Shown: positions 1 to 9,229, counted from the stretch's first letter. The stretch: 64,000 nucleotides of DNA from Clostridium fungisolvens (GCF_014193895.1 NZ_BLZR01000001.1:2852001-2916000), one strand, 5' to 3'. Program-made: numbers and translations. Notes: generated by a model not told the origin, from the letters alone.

Positions 1-55
1 TCGAAGCGCCCCATAAAAAATCCTCAGGAAAATCTTTTAATGTTTTGTAATTCAT
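1..55 (-). CDS. 6-phospho-beta-glucosidase (GH1), N-terminal fragment
   Basis: Reading leftwards from an ATG at 55-53, the 18 codons before the window edge give a protein starting MNYKTLKDFPEDFLWGAS. The FPEDFLWGAS stretch is the hallmark N-terminus of glycoside hydrolase family 1; the two complete GH1 proteins in this window begin in the same way with FLWGGATAANQ or FYWGGATAANQ. A purine-rich AAAGG lies upstream near 70. It is the last visible gene of the operon formed by the regulator, IIC, IIB, IIA and deacetylase to its right. The expected role is cytoplasmic hydrolysis of the 6-phosphorylated beta-glucoside delivered by that PTS. The rest lies outside the window, so neither catalytic glutamate can be checked. 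Confidence 0.8.
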   Translation of the reverse strand, partial: MNYKTLKDFPEDFLWGAS

Positions 56-122
56 TGTTAACTACACCAACCTTTATTTTGAATTTTTATTTAATCTATA
101 CTACTTCAAAATCTATTTATAT

Positions 123-219
123 AAATATATGACTTCAGTTTAAAACTTATATTTTGAAAGTATAATCTCAGAACACATATGTGCTTTGAAAATAATTTTC
201 GAGTTGAAGTTATGCGTAT
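123..219 (-). repeat. dispersed palindromic element, copy 1 (degenerate)
   Basis: This is an imperfect palindrome with ends related to ATATGACTTCA and TGAAGTTAT, and inner arms ATATTTTGAAAG and CTTTGAAAATAA. It lies between the deacetylase and the GH1 gene of the same operon. The arm containing TTCAACTCGAAAAT reads in the direction of transcription, as in the copy before the other GH1 gene at 17752. Confidence 0.55.
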
Positions 220-223
220 TTTT

Positions 224-988
224 CTATAACCTTAAATCACCAAAACTAATACGTCTGATAGGCTGCTCTTTAAACCAATTTACAACTTTGCCATCGCATA
301 ATGTATCTAAATCCTTACATCTTGGTAAAGTAAGAGTTGAATTATCTAAAATAAATTGATCTAAATATCCAGGATGAAAATGTAGTTCTACTATCTTTCC
401 ATCACAGTTTAGGAGATTTAGATCATCATTAAGTATATTATCCACAGAAATTCCCTTTGACATTATGTCCATCATAACTTTAAAATCGCTTGGCACCATA
501 GTTTCCTTATATCCTTTTAGCTTTTCTGTAAATAATGAGGCATGTATATTATATTCTAAGGCTATATCCTTAAATACTTTTTCAATAACCTCACCAAAAA
601 CAGAATGTCCTTCTATATGCTGTGGATAATATCCCAATAATTCCTTAAACTTTTCCATTTGTGCAATAGTTTCTTTTTTTACATCTTCATATACAAATTT
701 CTTGCTACCATTTCTATAGTAAGATGAACTCCAAAAATATCCTTTTTCATCTACCAAAGATGGAATTTCTTGTGGATTGGAGCAAGGCTTGCCTAACACT
801 AAATTAGTATGTTGCCCTATAAATAAATCAGGAAAACTTTTAGCCAAAGAGACTGCATGTTCAGCTGAATCCATATTTACCATTAATGTAGTTGAGGATA
901 CAACACCATCTTTATATCCTTTAATAACACCGTAATTAAAAGCTTCTGACATACCAAAATCATCTGCATTTATAATTACATCAATCAT
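224..988 (-). CDS. chbG: ChbG/YdjC-family carbohydrate deacetylase
   Basis: This 254-residue protein starts IIVNADDFG-like (MIDVIINADDFGMSEAFNYG); that NADDFG is the metal-binding signature of the YdjC/ChbG family, which removes acetyl groups from N-acetylated oligosaccharides (chitobiose and its 6-phosphate in E. coli). Candidate metal histidines are visible in GQHTNL near residue 60 and in HIEGHSVFG near 124-128. Length matches the family (about 250). A clean GGAGATAAAA precedes the ATG. It sits 62 bp downstream of IIA and upstream of a GH1 gene, suggesting it trims an acetylated, phosphorylated disaccharide before cleavage. The family call is firm. The actual substrate is inferred, and 'deacetylase of diacetylchitobiose-6P' is only one possibility. 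Confidence 0.85.
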   Translation of the reverse strand: MIDVIINADDFGMSEAFNYGVIKGYKDGVVSSTTLMVNMDSAEHAVSLAKSFPDLFIGQHTNLVLGKPCSNPQEIPSLVDEKGYFWSSSYYRNGSKKFVYEDVKKETIAQMEKFKELLGYYPQHIEGHSVFGEVIEKVFKDIALEYNIHASLFTEKLKGYKETMVPSDFKVMMDIMSKGISVDNILNDDLNLLNCDGKIVELHFHPGYLDQFILDNSTLTLPRCKDLDTLCDGKVVNWFKEQPIRRISFGDLRL

Positions 989-1050
989 TTTTATCTCCTT
1001 TCTTTATTTATAAGTTTTATTAAGGGGTGTTTACAAAACACCCCAAGTAT

Positions 1051-1356
1051 CTATTTATTTTTATAAAGTTCAATAATTTCACGTGCCATAATCTCTAGCA
1101 CTTCAGCACTCATCATCTGATCTTCAGAGTGAATTAGCAATAATCTAGTTTCCACCTTTTCACCAGATGCTTCCTTTTCAATCAATACCTTATGAAACTT
1201 ATGTCCATCTTGAAATAGTCTTTTACCTTCTTGCATTAATTCATTTGCTTTATCAAAATTTCCAACTTTCGCCTCTTGAATTGCCTCAATATAGCAAGAA
1301 CGTGCAGAACCTACTGATGAAATAATCTCAAAGCAAGTCATTTCTAAACTTTCCAT
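1051..1356 (-). CDS. celC: PTS lactose/cellobiose-family IIA component
   Basis: This 101-residue, all-helical protein has the Lac-family IIA length. The phosphoacceptor is His76 in LLLIHSEDQMMSAE, matching the family motif VHxQDHLM, with Gln replacing the usual second His. It passes phosphate from HPr to IIB in the cytoplasm. GAGGAGA precedes the ATG. It lies 21 bp after IIB and before the deacetylase, so it belongs to the same transcript. The product is certain; the sugar specificity (cellobiose, chitobiose or another beta-glucoside) cannot be read from IIA. Confidence 0.92.
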   Translation of the reverse strand: MESLEMTCFEIISSVGSARSCYIEAIQEAKVGNFDKANELMQEGKRLFQDGHKFHKVLIEKEASGEKVETRLLLIHSEDQMMSAEVLEIMAREIIELYKNK

Positions 1357-1377
1357 GCCATGTTCTCCTCTCTAATT

Positions 1378-1680
1378 TTAGCCTAATTTTGACAACGCAA
1401 AATCTAAGACCTTTTTACCATTCATTGTTCCATAATCCCTAAGTTCAATTACATCTACAGGTTTATCGGGACCAACCATTTCTTTAACCTCACCAAGAGC
1501 AAATCTAATTTGTGGTCCAAGCAATATTACATCTGCTTTATCTTTATTTTCTGGAAGTTCAGGCTGAGGGATAGCCCATATTTCAGCCTCAATACCTTTT
1601 TCTTCTGCTGATTTTCTCATCTTTTGAACCAATAAACTTGTTGACATACCTGCTGAACAGCATAATAAAATACGAATCAT
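1378..1680 (-). CDS. celA: PTS lactose/cellobiose-family IIB component
   Basis: This 100-residue IIB has its active cysteine in the N-terminal loop MIRILLCCSAGMSTSLLVQKM; Cys8, directly before SAGMST, is the phosphorylated residue and Cys7 is an extra neighbour. The second half, LLGPQIRF and GTMNGKKVLDFAL, is typical of CelA/ChbB. It accepts phosphate from the IIA encoded just downstream and donates it to sugar crossing IIC. AAAGGAGAG precedes the start. It is 33 bp after IIC. The orphan protein at 9931-10254 is a divergent relative with a changed loop. Confidence 0.93.
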   Translation of the reverse strand: MIRILLCCSAGMSTSLLVQKMRKSAEEKGIEAEIWAIPQPELPENKDKADVILLGPQIRFALGEVKEMVGPDKPVDVIELRDYGTMNGKKVLDFALSKLG

Positions 1681-1713
1681 TTTACATCTCTCCTTTATTA
1701 ATTTACTATAAAT

Positions 1714-2994
1714 CTAAACTGCAACAACTTCTTCTTGTTCTTCTTTTAATGCTTGTCTATCAGCGTATTTAAAAAATGGGAAATACAATAATGTTACAGC
1801 TGCAACCGCACAGCAAACGCCTAATGCCGCAAATAATCCAGTTGAAATAGCAGCTGCTACAGGTTGTGGCATTGTCCAAGGTAATTGAATTGTAGGATTC
1901 ATTTTTGCATGAGCTCCAAGCTTAATGAATACTAACCCAACCGCAGCACCTACTGGAGTTGATAAGATCATTGGAATAAAGTAAACTGGATTAAACATTA
2001 TAGGCACACCAAATATTAGTGGTTCATTTATATTAAAAATTGAAGGCACAATTGATAATTTTCCCATAGTCTTATAACGTTCTGACCTTCCAGTCAACAT
2101 ACAAATCGCTAACCCTAGAGTGGAACCGGCTCCTCCAAGTCCTATATATGCCGCCAAGGCTGAAAAAGCAAAGTAAGGTAATGGTTTTCCTGACTGGAAC
2201 GCCGTGATATTTGCTGTACCTGCTGTTATAAGTACTGGCATATATACACTTAATATTGTGTTTGGATGTATACCAAAGAACCATAAGAAATTTATAATCA
2301 TAAATACAACTACAACTGACCAAGGAGATGCTCCAAATTTCATTATTGGTAAACCAACGGTTTTAGTTATGAAATCAAATATATTTCCATATGGTGTAGC
2401 AGCAAAACCAATACGTACAATTAATACAATTAGGAAAATGATCATTGCGATAAAGGTTGGACTTAATGATTTTGATACCATCTCTGGTACACTATCAGGC
2501 ATTTTAATAACAATACCCTTTTTATCAAGCTGACAGTATAGTGCTGTTACTAATAACGCTATAACCATTCCACCGAAAATAGCCGTACTTCCTAAATAGT
2601 CTTTTGTAAGTGCTAGTATTGGAGTCTTGTCAACCATAACTTGTTGTGGCATTAAAACAATAAATGAACCTAGAGACAACATAGCGGCAGTCATTCCATC
2701 ATGTCCTTTAATCTTTGCATAATTAAATGCAATGGCAATTACAATGTATAATGCCATAAGCTGTGTAGTTCCGTTAATTACTGCATTCATCTGCACTCCA
2801 ATTCCAGTTTTCGCAAGTAAGTCACTCCATGCTTTCATTGGAAAATTAGCAGCAATTGCAACTAAACAAGTTCCTAGCGTAAGTGGCATTGTAGCCATCA
2901 TACCCATTGTAAGAGCTTTTATAACTTTATTATTGTTCAATTTCGTCATCGGAGGCATAACTTTTTTTTCCATAGTTTCCATTATATTAGACAT
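1714..2994 (-). CDS. celB: PTS lactose/cellobiose-family IIC permease
   Basis: This 426-residue polytopic membrane protein has about ten hydrophobic segments and family hallmarks WFFGIHPNTI near the middle and FNINEPLIFGVPIMFNP near residue 320, the latter carrying the conserved Asn-Glu of the sugar site. It transports the sugar while IIB phosphorylates it. The start follows GAGGGG. It is separated by 63 bp from the regulator upstream, with no terminator in that gap, so read-through from the regulator promoter is likely. The exact glycoside is unknown; the linked deacetylase points to an acetylated or chitobiose-like sugar. Confidence 0.93.
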   Translation of the reverse strand: MSNIMETMEKKVMPPMTKLNNNKVIKALTMGMMATMPLTLGTCLVAIAANFPMKAWSDLLAKTGIGVQMNAVINGTTQLMALYIVIAIAFNYAKIKGHDGMTAAMLSLGSFIVLMPQQVMVDKTPILALTKDYLGSTAIFGGMVIALLVTALYCQLDKKGIVIKMPDSVPEMVSKSLSPTFIAMIIFLIVLIVRIGFAATPYGNIFDFITKTVGLPIMKFGASPWSVVVVFMIINFLWFFGIHPNTILSVYMPVLITAGTANITAFQSGKPLPYFAFSALAAYIGLGGAGSTLGLAICMLTGRSERYKTMGKLSIVPSIFNINEPLIFGVPIMFNPVYFIPMILSTPVGAAVGLVFIKLGAHAKMNPTIQLPWTMPQPVAAAISTGLFAALGVCCAVAAVTLLYFPFFKYADRQALKEEQEEVVAV

Positions 2995-3057
2995 ATTTTA
3001 TTTTCCCCTCTTTCAATAATAATAGCTTTCAATCTAAAGCTAACTATATTTAAGTCT

Positions 3058-5748
3058 CTAACCCTTTTGTGACATTTTCATTATAGAGATTATATTTGCT
3101 AATTCATTATCACTAAAGGTTACATCAAATTCTTTTTCTATAACAGAAAAACTTTTTTTGATAGAATTGTATAGTGCTTTATTTTCATTTAATATATTTT
3201 CTTTGTGTATATTAGACGACATTGGCACTTTTTTTAACATGTATTCTATACAACAAGCTATATGCACCATAAGAGCAAGTTCTTGTTCTTCAGTAAGATG
3301 ATAATTTTCATTCACTCCAATTTCACCAATTACTTTTGGCAAATAAACTCTAAGTTTGTCCACATCTACAAGTTCCAACTCGTGGCTTAAGTGATCAAAA
3401 ATAACTTTAAAATCATCGCCTTCTTCATCATTATCATCAATATCCTCATTGCCCAAATTTAATAGTGCTCTCAATTCTTTTGAATTGTTCTGAAAAATAT
3501 CTGTAATCGGTATATATCGTATTCCCATTAACTGTGGATTATAGCTTCCTATAACACAAATGATGTTATGATTTTCCTTTATTCTATTTACCTCTTCTAA
3601 AAGAAATTGCTTATCTGAAATTGCTAACGGAATTATCTCTACTTCATGAAGTCTTATGTTATTTTTAATATAGTTTTTTATTTGTACTGCTGCTCCTTCT
3701 CCGCTCATGCATAGACTTAGTATTACATTTTTGCTTTTAGATCTGTAATATTCATCTTTCTGCATGTACATCGTATTATTATAGGCATCAATAATCCCTT
3801 CATGAATTTCATCCATTTCCATTCCAAGCATTATCTTTCTATTGCAATCTAAAGCTAACAAGGTAATTGGGATTTCCAATTTTCTAATCTCAATTCCTGT
3901 TTCTGAAGATATCATATCTAACATAGTTGCAAAGGAACCCATATCATAAATAACAAAAACACCCTTTCCTTGATGTATCTTTATTATCATTGCTTTCAAT
4001 TCCTCGTATGCCACATTCACACTTTTGTTTAATGGCATATCGTAGGCGTAGGTTTCATGACTCCCCATATTATTAATAACTTCAACAAGCGAACTCGCCG
4101 CTGTATTTCCGTGCAGAGCTAGTAATACCACTGGATATTTATTTTCTTCTTTTTCTAAAGAATCTCTAGTAATAAACATTGTAATGAATACTACTTCGTC
4201 TATAGGCAATCTTTTAGCAAATTCTTTTTCTATTAAGCTTACAAATTTCACACAATAACTGTATTGATCTTGATATTTGCCAATAACATCCATAATTTGT
4301 TCATTACTCAGTCTTTGAACCTTATCTTTCCTACTTAAAGTTGAGTTTAAGTGAAGACATAATCCATAGAATATAGAATGAGGATAAACTTTATTGAACC
4401 TTTTAGTGGCTTCGTTAAGAAATTCCTTAACCAAGGCTATAACTCTACTATTTACTATTTCAGATAATTGTTCCTCATTTACAACTTGATTCATTAGCTT
4501 TTTACTATACTTCTTGAATTGATTTTCAACATCTATACTTATAATAGTGTTTATATCTTGTTCCTCAATTCCTCTTTCTCTTAGTTCATTAACCTTTTCA
4601 TCAATGAAATCATACATGTTTTTTTTCTTATTGAGTTTTTCTTCACTTAACGAAATCATGGTTGCTTCTATTTTAGAAAATGCATAATTGCAGTTTTCAG
4701 ATATTATTTCTTTAATTTCTGATTTATATCTTTTAAAGTTCAAGAATCCAGATCTTACATAGAAAGGAAAATCACTCATAAGAATTGAGATATTATCTTT
4801 ATTGTTCTCAAACTCTCTTACATAAGCATTTGCACATCCTATTTGGATATCTCTATTTAACTGTTTTACATTTGTTTCACATTGATAGAGCAGTAGACAT
4901 ATTAAAAGCTCAGAATTGATATTAAGAGTTTTATTACATCTTGCAGCCTCAATTGTGAAAAAGTGTTTGATTAGTTCAAACCTTTCATTTAAATTTCTTT
5001 CTGCTAATGACGGTAACTGTATCCTTATAGAAAAATATGAACTATAGTAATCAATCAAACTTTGTTGCGCTATATCATTCATAGCGCATATGATTATCCC
5101 ATTAAATTCACTTTTAATTCCATTAACTTCTACGTAATTGTTTTCAACAAGTCGTATTAAAATATTTCTTCCTTCAGCAGGAAGTAGCTCTATATGATCT
5201 ATAAATAAAACTCCGCCTTTAGCTCTGCTAAGAAAACTTCCTTTATCTATCCCAAATAAAATTTCAACCATCTGATCTGGTTTATCACTATAATTATTAC
5301 AATTAAATCTAATAAATGGCGCCTCATTTTCTATTATTTTGTTTTCTTTAGCAAAATAATACATTAGATTAACAAAATAACTTTTCCCAGAACCATTTGG
5401 TCCTAATACTAGTGAATGCAAACTATGTTGCGGGTAAAGTATTGCAGCTTTGGCCAATTGAACTGCATTCTTTAAACTTCCATTGCAACCTATAAGTTGT
5501 TTAAAGCAGGATTGTTCTCCTTGTGGTGTCATCGTTTTCTTTTTGATTCTATAAAGAACTGGTCGACCGTTAACTTTTTCTACGACACCATCTTTAACAA
5601 GTCCATTTAATATACTACTTATATTGGTCCTTTGCATTCCTAATCTATTTGATAAGTATTGAGTTGATACTCCTTTAGCTTCTTCACTATTAACAGAATT
5701 TGAGCACTTAATCATGAAGTCAATAATCTGTTCTCTGTTAGATTTCAT
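3058..5748 (-). CDS. LevR-architecture PTS-responsive regulator, first paralog
   Basis: This 896-residue multidomain protein has a winged HTH at 1-75, an AAA+ module at about 83-330, PRD1 (His466 in LCLHLN), a mannose-type EIIA domain (His546 in LALHGNTA), a GatB-like EIIB domain (Cys680 in LCMSGEGA) and PRD2 (His829 in MVHIACC). This is the order in LevR-type activators, whose activity is set by PTS phosphorylation. Walker A GPNGSGKS at 116-123 is intact. The GAFTGA loop that contacts sigma-54 is missing (GIDKGSFLSRAKGG is contracted), and Walker B reads FIDH rather than FLDE. Its own promoter looks sigma-A type. It therefore probably controls the downstream PTS operon without sigma-54. A perfect GGAGGTG ribosome binding site fixes the start. 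Confidence 0.88.
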   Translation of the reverse strand: MKSNREQIIDFMIKCSNSVNSEEAKGVSTQYLSNRLGMQRTNISSILNGLVKDGVVEKVNGRPVLYRIKKKTMTPQGEQSCFKQLIGCNGSLKNAVQLAKAAILYPQHSLHSLVLGPNGSGKSYFVNLMYYFAKENKIIENEAPFIRFNCNNYSDKPDQMVEILFGIDKGSFLSRAKGGVLFIDHIELLPAEGRNILIRLVENNYVEVNGIKSEFNGIIICAMNDIAQQSLIDYYSSYFSIRIQLPSLAERNLNERFELIKHFFTIEAARCNKTLNINSELLICLLLYQCETNVKQLNRDIQIGCANAYVREFENNKDNISILMSDFPFYVRSGFLNFKRYKSEIKEIISENCNYAFSKIEATMISLSEEKLNKKKNMYDFIDEKVNELRERGIEEQDINTIISIDVENQFKKYSKKLMNQVVNEEQLSEIVNSRVIALVKEFLNEATKRFNKVYPHSIFYGLCLHLNSTLSRKDKVQRLSNEQIMDVIGKYQDQYSYCVKFVSLIEKEFAKRLPIDEVVFITMFITRDSLEKEENKYPVVLLALHGNTAASSLVEVINNMGSHETYAYDMPLNKSVNVAYEELKAMIIKIHQGKGVFVIYDMGSFATMLDMISSETGIEIRKLEIPITLLALDCNRKIMLGMEMDEIHEGIIDAYNNTMYMQKDEYYRSKSKNVILSLCMSGEGAAVQIKNYIKNNIRLHEVEIIPLAISDKQFLLEEVNRIKENHNIICVIGSYNPQLMGIRYIPITDIFQNNSKELRALLNLGNEDIDDNDEEGDDFKVIFDHLSHELELVDVDKLRVYLPKVIGEIGVNENYHLTEEQELALMVHIACCIEYMLKKVPMSSNIHKENILNENKALYNSIKKSFSVIEKEFDVTFSDNELANIISIMKMSQKG

Positions 5749-5792
5749 ACAAACACCTCCTAAAGAAGTTATACACTTAATACTCTAAAAAA

Positions 5793-5821
5793 ACAATACA
5801 ATATTTGCAAATATATGTCAA
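5793..5821 (-). promoter_or_regulatory. sigma-A promoter of the first PTS operon
   Basis: On the minus strand TTGACA is followed by 17 bp and TATTGT, about 45 bp ahead of the regulator's ATG. No GG-N10-GC sigma-54 element was found between the regulator start and 6060. Confidence 0.7.
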
Positions 5822-5863
5822 CATGGCTATTTTCCTTATATTAAGCCTATTTTGTATGAATGA

Positions 5864-5885
5864 CATACACTGTAATTTGTGTATG
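5864..5885. promoter_or_regulatory. CATACAC dyad, probable regulator site
   Basis: This is a perfect inverted repeat, CATACAC-N8-GTGTATG, placed 42 bp upstream of the -35 box. Further half-sites of the type TATACACT or CATACA occur at about 5770, 5900-5915, 5970-5982 and 6000. The whole 5749-6226 gap otherwise holds only AT-rich DNA with no gene. Confidence 0.5.
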
Positions 5886-6226
5886 TTTCGTTTTTAAATT
5901 ATACACTTATACACAAATTGAAGTGTTCAATCTTTTATTGTGTTTTTTCACTACTGTTTAACAATTCTATACATTTTCATACAGTAAATCTAAAAAAAGA
6001 CATACACATTTTTTTAAAAAAATTTTTTTAATTTTAGCAAGTTTTTTATTTTAAAACATGACTTATCTGTTGTTTATGTAAATAGTAGATAATTTACTAT
6101 GAAACTTTTTCAACTTTTTGATTTCACTACTTAAGCCACTTTTATCAAAGTAAGTACTTCACAATTTTTACATAATATTAGAAACATCATCTTTATGTAT
6201 GGAGGGCTCGCTACTACTAATTGTAT

Positions 6227-6260
6227 AAAAACAGCTTGAACATTTGTCCAAGCTGTTTTT
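6227..6260 (-). terminator. terminator after the tautomerase gene
   Basis: A perfect 12-bp stem (AAAAACAGCTTG with its complement) encloses a 10-nt loop. The A/T tracts make it usable in both directions, and it lies 53 bp past the tautomerase stop. Confidence 0.85.
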
Positions 6261-6312
6261 ATATAATATATTTACTTAATTCATTATTTTCAGTGTAAAT
6301 ATTATCTTCTAA

Positions 6313-6504
6313 TTACTTTCTAACCTTATCTGAAAGCAGTTCTCCACCTACCCCAATATTTTCCGCTTCATTTTCCTTAATTAATACGATAAATGCCTGC
6401 TCTGGTACATTCATAATTTTTGATGCAGCATCTGTAAACTCCTTTACTAACTGACTTTTTTGCTCTTTATTTAGTTTTCCTGCTTCTAATGTGATTACTG
6501 GCAT
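6313..6504 (-). CDS. 4-oxalocrotonate tautomerase-family protein
   Basis: This is a 63-codon protein beginning MPVITLEAGKLNKEQK; after Met removal Pro1 is the catalytic general base of the tautomerase superfamily. The reading frame extends 16 codons upstream, but AAAAGGAGATGAG directly before this ATG and the need for Pro1 place the start here. Such proteins of about 62 residues form hexamers. It is 100 bp downstream of the iron-sulfur flavoprotein gene and before a strong terminator, so both genes probably share the MerR-type promoter at 7199. Substrate unknown; a role in handling electrophilic or quinone-type compounds is inferred only from context. Confidence 0.85.
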   Translation of the reverse strand: MPVITLEAGKLNKEQKSQLVKEFTDAASKIMNVPEQAFIVLIKENEAENIGVGGELLSDKVRK

Positions 6505-6604
6505 AATCTCATCTCCTTTTCTCAATATGGTATTTTTTATTGTTTCCAACATTATAAATACATAGTAAAAATGATAATGGCCAAGAAGGTTCCTTCTTAT
6601 ATTG

Positions 6605-7141
6605 CTAAACTATGGTTCTTCCCATTTCATACGCTAACTTTGGATAATCTGTTGTTTCAATTACTTCTCTTGCTGGGCATCCTTTTGCTAACAAAACACC
6701 TTCATCTTTCCAATTAAGAAAACGTAAAATTGCTTCATAGGTTTTCTGTAGTCCCTCCATTGTTTCATCATCTGACCCATAGGCAGCTGCAAAAAGCATG
6801 GCCTTTTTATTACCAGACAGCTTTGCATTTTTAGCATGGAAACGGTCAACCACCGTTTTTATCTGGGCAGACATTGTGTAGTAATAGATTGGAGTTACAA
6901 ATACTATCATCTCCGATTCCAATAGCTTATCATTGAGTTTATTCATGGAATCTTTGTGAACACATTCAGAATCATGCCTTGCACAATATCCACATGAAAG
7001 ACAAGGATTTACCTTCTCAAAAGCTGCATCAAAACGATACACATCATGTCCTACTTCTGTAGCTCCTTCAATGAATTTATCTGCTAATAAAGCAGTGGTA
7101 CCCTTCTTATTTGGACTTCCTGTTATAACTGTTATTTTCAT
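6605..7141 (-). CDS. iron-sulfur flavoprotein / NADPH-dependent FMN reductase
   Basis: This 178-residue flavodoxin-fold protein starts MKITVITGSPNKKGTTALLA, with the phosphate-binding SPNKKGTT loop for FMN. Cys47, Cys50, Cys53 and Cys60 (CLSCGYCARHDSEC) form the compact CX2CX2CX6C cluster motif of archaeal and clostridial iron-sulfur flavoproteins. TPIYYYTMSAQIKTVVDRF near 90-108 is the usual flavin-site segment. It likely reduces small electron acceptors in the cytosol. GGAG precedes the start, and a perfect MerR-type operator lies 58 bp upstream. Electron donor and acceptor are unknown. Confidence 0.85.
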   Translation of the reverse strand: MKITVITGSPNKKGTTALLADKFIEGATEVGHDVYRFDAAFEKVNPCLSCGYCARHDSECVHKDSMNKLNDKLLESEMIVFVTPIYYYTMSAQIKTVVDRFHAKNAKLSGNKKAMLFAAAYGSDDETMEGLQKTYEAILRFLNWKDEGVLLAKGCPAREVIETTDYPKLAYEMGRTIV

Positions 7142-7198
7142 AGCTATTTATCTCCTTTTCAAAAAGTATTTTTATACATCAGTTTTCCTTACATATTG

Positions 7199-7229
7199 AC
7201 TATAATTCCTTAAGTTAACTTAAGGTCAA
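7199..7229 (-). promoter_or_regulatory. MerR-type promoter of the flavoprotein-tautomerase unit
   Basis: TTGACC-N19-TATAGT on the minus strand. The spacer holds a perfect palindrome, CCTTAAGTTAACTTAAGG. A 19-bp spacer is the signature of promoters that MerR proteins activate by DNA distortion. Confidence 0.8.
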
Positions 7230-7267
7230 TACTATTTTTGAAAAACTTCGTAATAAAATTTATATTT

Positions 7268-8620
7268 TTAAATAGCTTTAAACTTTGTCCATTTATCATT
7301 TTTATAATGAAATTCAAAAATCACTGATTTTATAATCCAATCTACAAACATAGCAACCCAAGTACCTAGCATTCCCATATGAAATCCTATTGCAAATACA
7401 TAAGACAACGCAATTCTGCAAAAAATCATAGATAATGTGCTGACTACCATTGGAAACTTTGCATCCCCAGCTCCTCTGAATATAATAGGAAGCATATAGC
7501 CAGATGGCCATATTAAAATCATCATAATTGCATGTGCGATAACTATCTTCCATGTCATGGATGTAGCATCTGGCGAAAGATTATAAACCTGCATAATCAC
7601 TGGCATTAAAAGTAGTACTATCACAGAACTAATAATAAAACCTAAATGGATTATAGTTCTCACTTTTTTCTTATAGTACTTTGCCTGCTCAAAATCTCCA
7701 GCTCCAACACATCTTGATATAATAACAGAAAGCCCTAAGTTCATTGCCATACCCGGCAGCACTTCAAACATAACAATGGTTCCTGCAACAGAGTTAGCTG
7801 CGATTGATGCGGTTCCAAACATTGAAACAATACTTAATACAATCAGCCTTCCTAGATAAAACATCCCATTTTCAAAACCGAAGGGTGCTCCTATATTTAA
7901 GATTCTTTTTATCATGTTCTTATCAAATTTTTCAGTTAAGAACTTTGTAATTCTAAGCTCACAATCACTTTTATGTGCCATAAAAAGAATAATCAAGGCT
8001 GCCCCAACTCTTGAAACTAATGTTGGAATAGCAACACCTGTGACCCCCATGTGAAACCCTGACACTAACAGTGCATTTCCTGCCACATTTATAATATTCA
8101 TAACAAGCATAATTTTCATTGGTAATTTAGAATTGCCAATAGTACGGAAGATCGCAGCACCAGAATTATATAAAGCTAAAAATGGAACTGATATTGCTAC
8201 TATGATAAAATAATGATTTGCTGCATCCGATACCTCTTTTGTAATATCTCCAAATAAGTGATTTAGAATCAGCGGTTTAAAAACATATAGTAATGCAGTT
8301 ATTGCAACTGATAATAATAGTGAGCATTTGACCAGTTGGTTTGCTGCTTTTGTTGCATTTACCTTGTCTTTGCGCCCAAGATACTGTCCCGCAATTACTG
8401 CTCCACCTGTTGCTAATGCTGCAAATATACTAATGATTAACGCCATGATAAAATCTACTAGTGACACCCCTGATACAGCCGACTCTCCAACTTGTGCCAC
8501 CATCATGGAAGCTGCCATTCCAACGGTATATTCAAGTCCTTGCTCTATTATCAGCGGTAAAAATAATGTAAATAAATCATGATTTGAAAAAAAACGTTTC
8601 TTTACTAAAGTTGCTTCCAT
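7268..8620 (-). CDS. MATE-family multidrug efflux protein
   Basis: This 450-residue protein has twelve hydrophobic helices in two repeats. Recognisable MATE segments are LFLPLIIEQGLEYTVGMAASMMVAQVG at the N-terminus (TM1-2), GAAIFRTIGNSKLPM near 160 and RGAGDAKFPM near 385, the paired G-D/N motifs of the two halves. It exports cationic or aromatic compounds with Na+ or H+ coupling. The start follows GGAG eight bases upstream. It lies 48 bp downstream of the flavodoxin gene with no terminator between, so it should be expressed from the MerR-type promoter at 9230. The substrate is unknown but probably resembles the inducer sensed by MerR. Confidence 0.88.
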   Translation of the reverse strand: MEATLVKKRFFSNHDLFTLFLPLIIEQGLEYTVGMAASMMVAQVGESAVSGVSLVDFIMALIISIFAALATGGAVIAGQYLGRKDKVNATKAANQLVKCSLLLSVAITALLYVFKPLILNHLFGDITKEVSDAANHYFIIVAISVPFLALYNSGAAIFRTIGNSKLPMKIMLVMNIINVAGNALLVSGFHMGVTGVAIPTLVSRVGAALIILFMAHKSDCELRITKFLTEKFDKNMIKRILNIGAPFGFENGMFYLGRLIVLSIVSMFGTASIAANSVAGTIVMFEVLPGMAMNLGLSVIISRCVGAGDFEQAKYYKKKVRTIIHLGFIISSVIVLLLMPVIMQVYNLSPDATSMTWKIVIAHAIMMILIWPSGYMLPIIFRGAGDAKFPMVVSTLSMIFCRIALSYVFAIGFHMGMLGTWVAMFVDWIIKSVIFEFHYKNDKWTKFKAI

Positions 8621-8668
8621 TTCATCTGCTCCATTTTCTCTTGTTATTATATCTAAAAAGTTAAATAA

Positions 8669-9196
8669 TCACATTGAAGTTAAGTACTTTTGAGCCCATT
8701 TATAAATTTCTTTTTCTGCTCCCTTAACACTACTTCCTTTGATAGCAAGACCTTTTTCTACCTTTGCACCTGGGCAAAGTTTTTTAATATCGCTTTCACT
8801 ACGTCCCATCCCACTTCCCTCATGAGTACAGAAAGGAACGATTTTCTTCCCAGATAGATCATAATCTTCTAGAAAGGTAAATACAGGCATTGGAAAAGTC
8901 CCCCACCAGTTAGGATATCCAAGGAATATAACATCATAAGAATCTATGTCATCAACCATACTAGTTAATTCTGGCCTAGCACTTTGCTGTAGCTCTTTCT
9001 TGGCCACTTCTGTACATTCTGTATAATCCTCAGGATAAGGATTTACAGCTTCTATACGAAACAAATCCGCTTCTGTTATCTTCTGAAGTATTTTCGCTGC
9101 CACTTCTGTGTTACCTATAGATAAATTTACAATATTACCACTTACATAGTTATTGCCTTCTCTTGTAAAATAGGCTATTAAAGATTTTCCACTCAT
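8669..9196 (-). CDS. flavodoxin-family protein
   Basis: This 175-residue protein has the FMN-binding start SLIAYFTREGNNYV and the second flavin loop GYPNWWGTFPMPVFTFLEDYDLSGK near residues 95-120, followed by FCTHEGSGMGRS. This is the pattern of the larger stand-alone flavodoxin_4 group. It probably transfers electrons or reduces quinone-like compounds. The ATG has GAGAGGA upstream, and a MerR-type promoter lies 34-64 bp ahead of it. It is the first gene of a unit with the MATE pump. Function beyond the flavodoxin fold is not determined. Confidence 0.85.
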   Translation of the reverse strand: MSGKSLIAYFTREGNNYVSGNIVNLSIGNTEVAAKILQKITEADLFRIEAVNPYPEDYTECTEVAKKELQQSARPELTSMVDDIDSYDVIFLGYPNWWGTFPMPVFTFLEDYDLSGKKIVPFCTHEGSGMGRSESDIKKLCPGAKVEKGLAIKGSSVKGAEKEIYKWAQKYLTSM

Positions 9197-9229
9197 TTTT
9201 AGTCCTCTCTTTCTTGATCTCTTATTATA

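Noticed and set aside
2204..2533. Plus-strand frames opposite the first PTS IIC gene
   Set aside because: They are hydrophobic shadows of the IIC coding sequence without ribosome binding sites.
5749..6226. Search for a -24/-12 sigma-54 promoter before the first PTS operon
   Set aside because: No GG-N10-GC pattern was found; a sigma-A type promoter at 5793 explains the region better.
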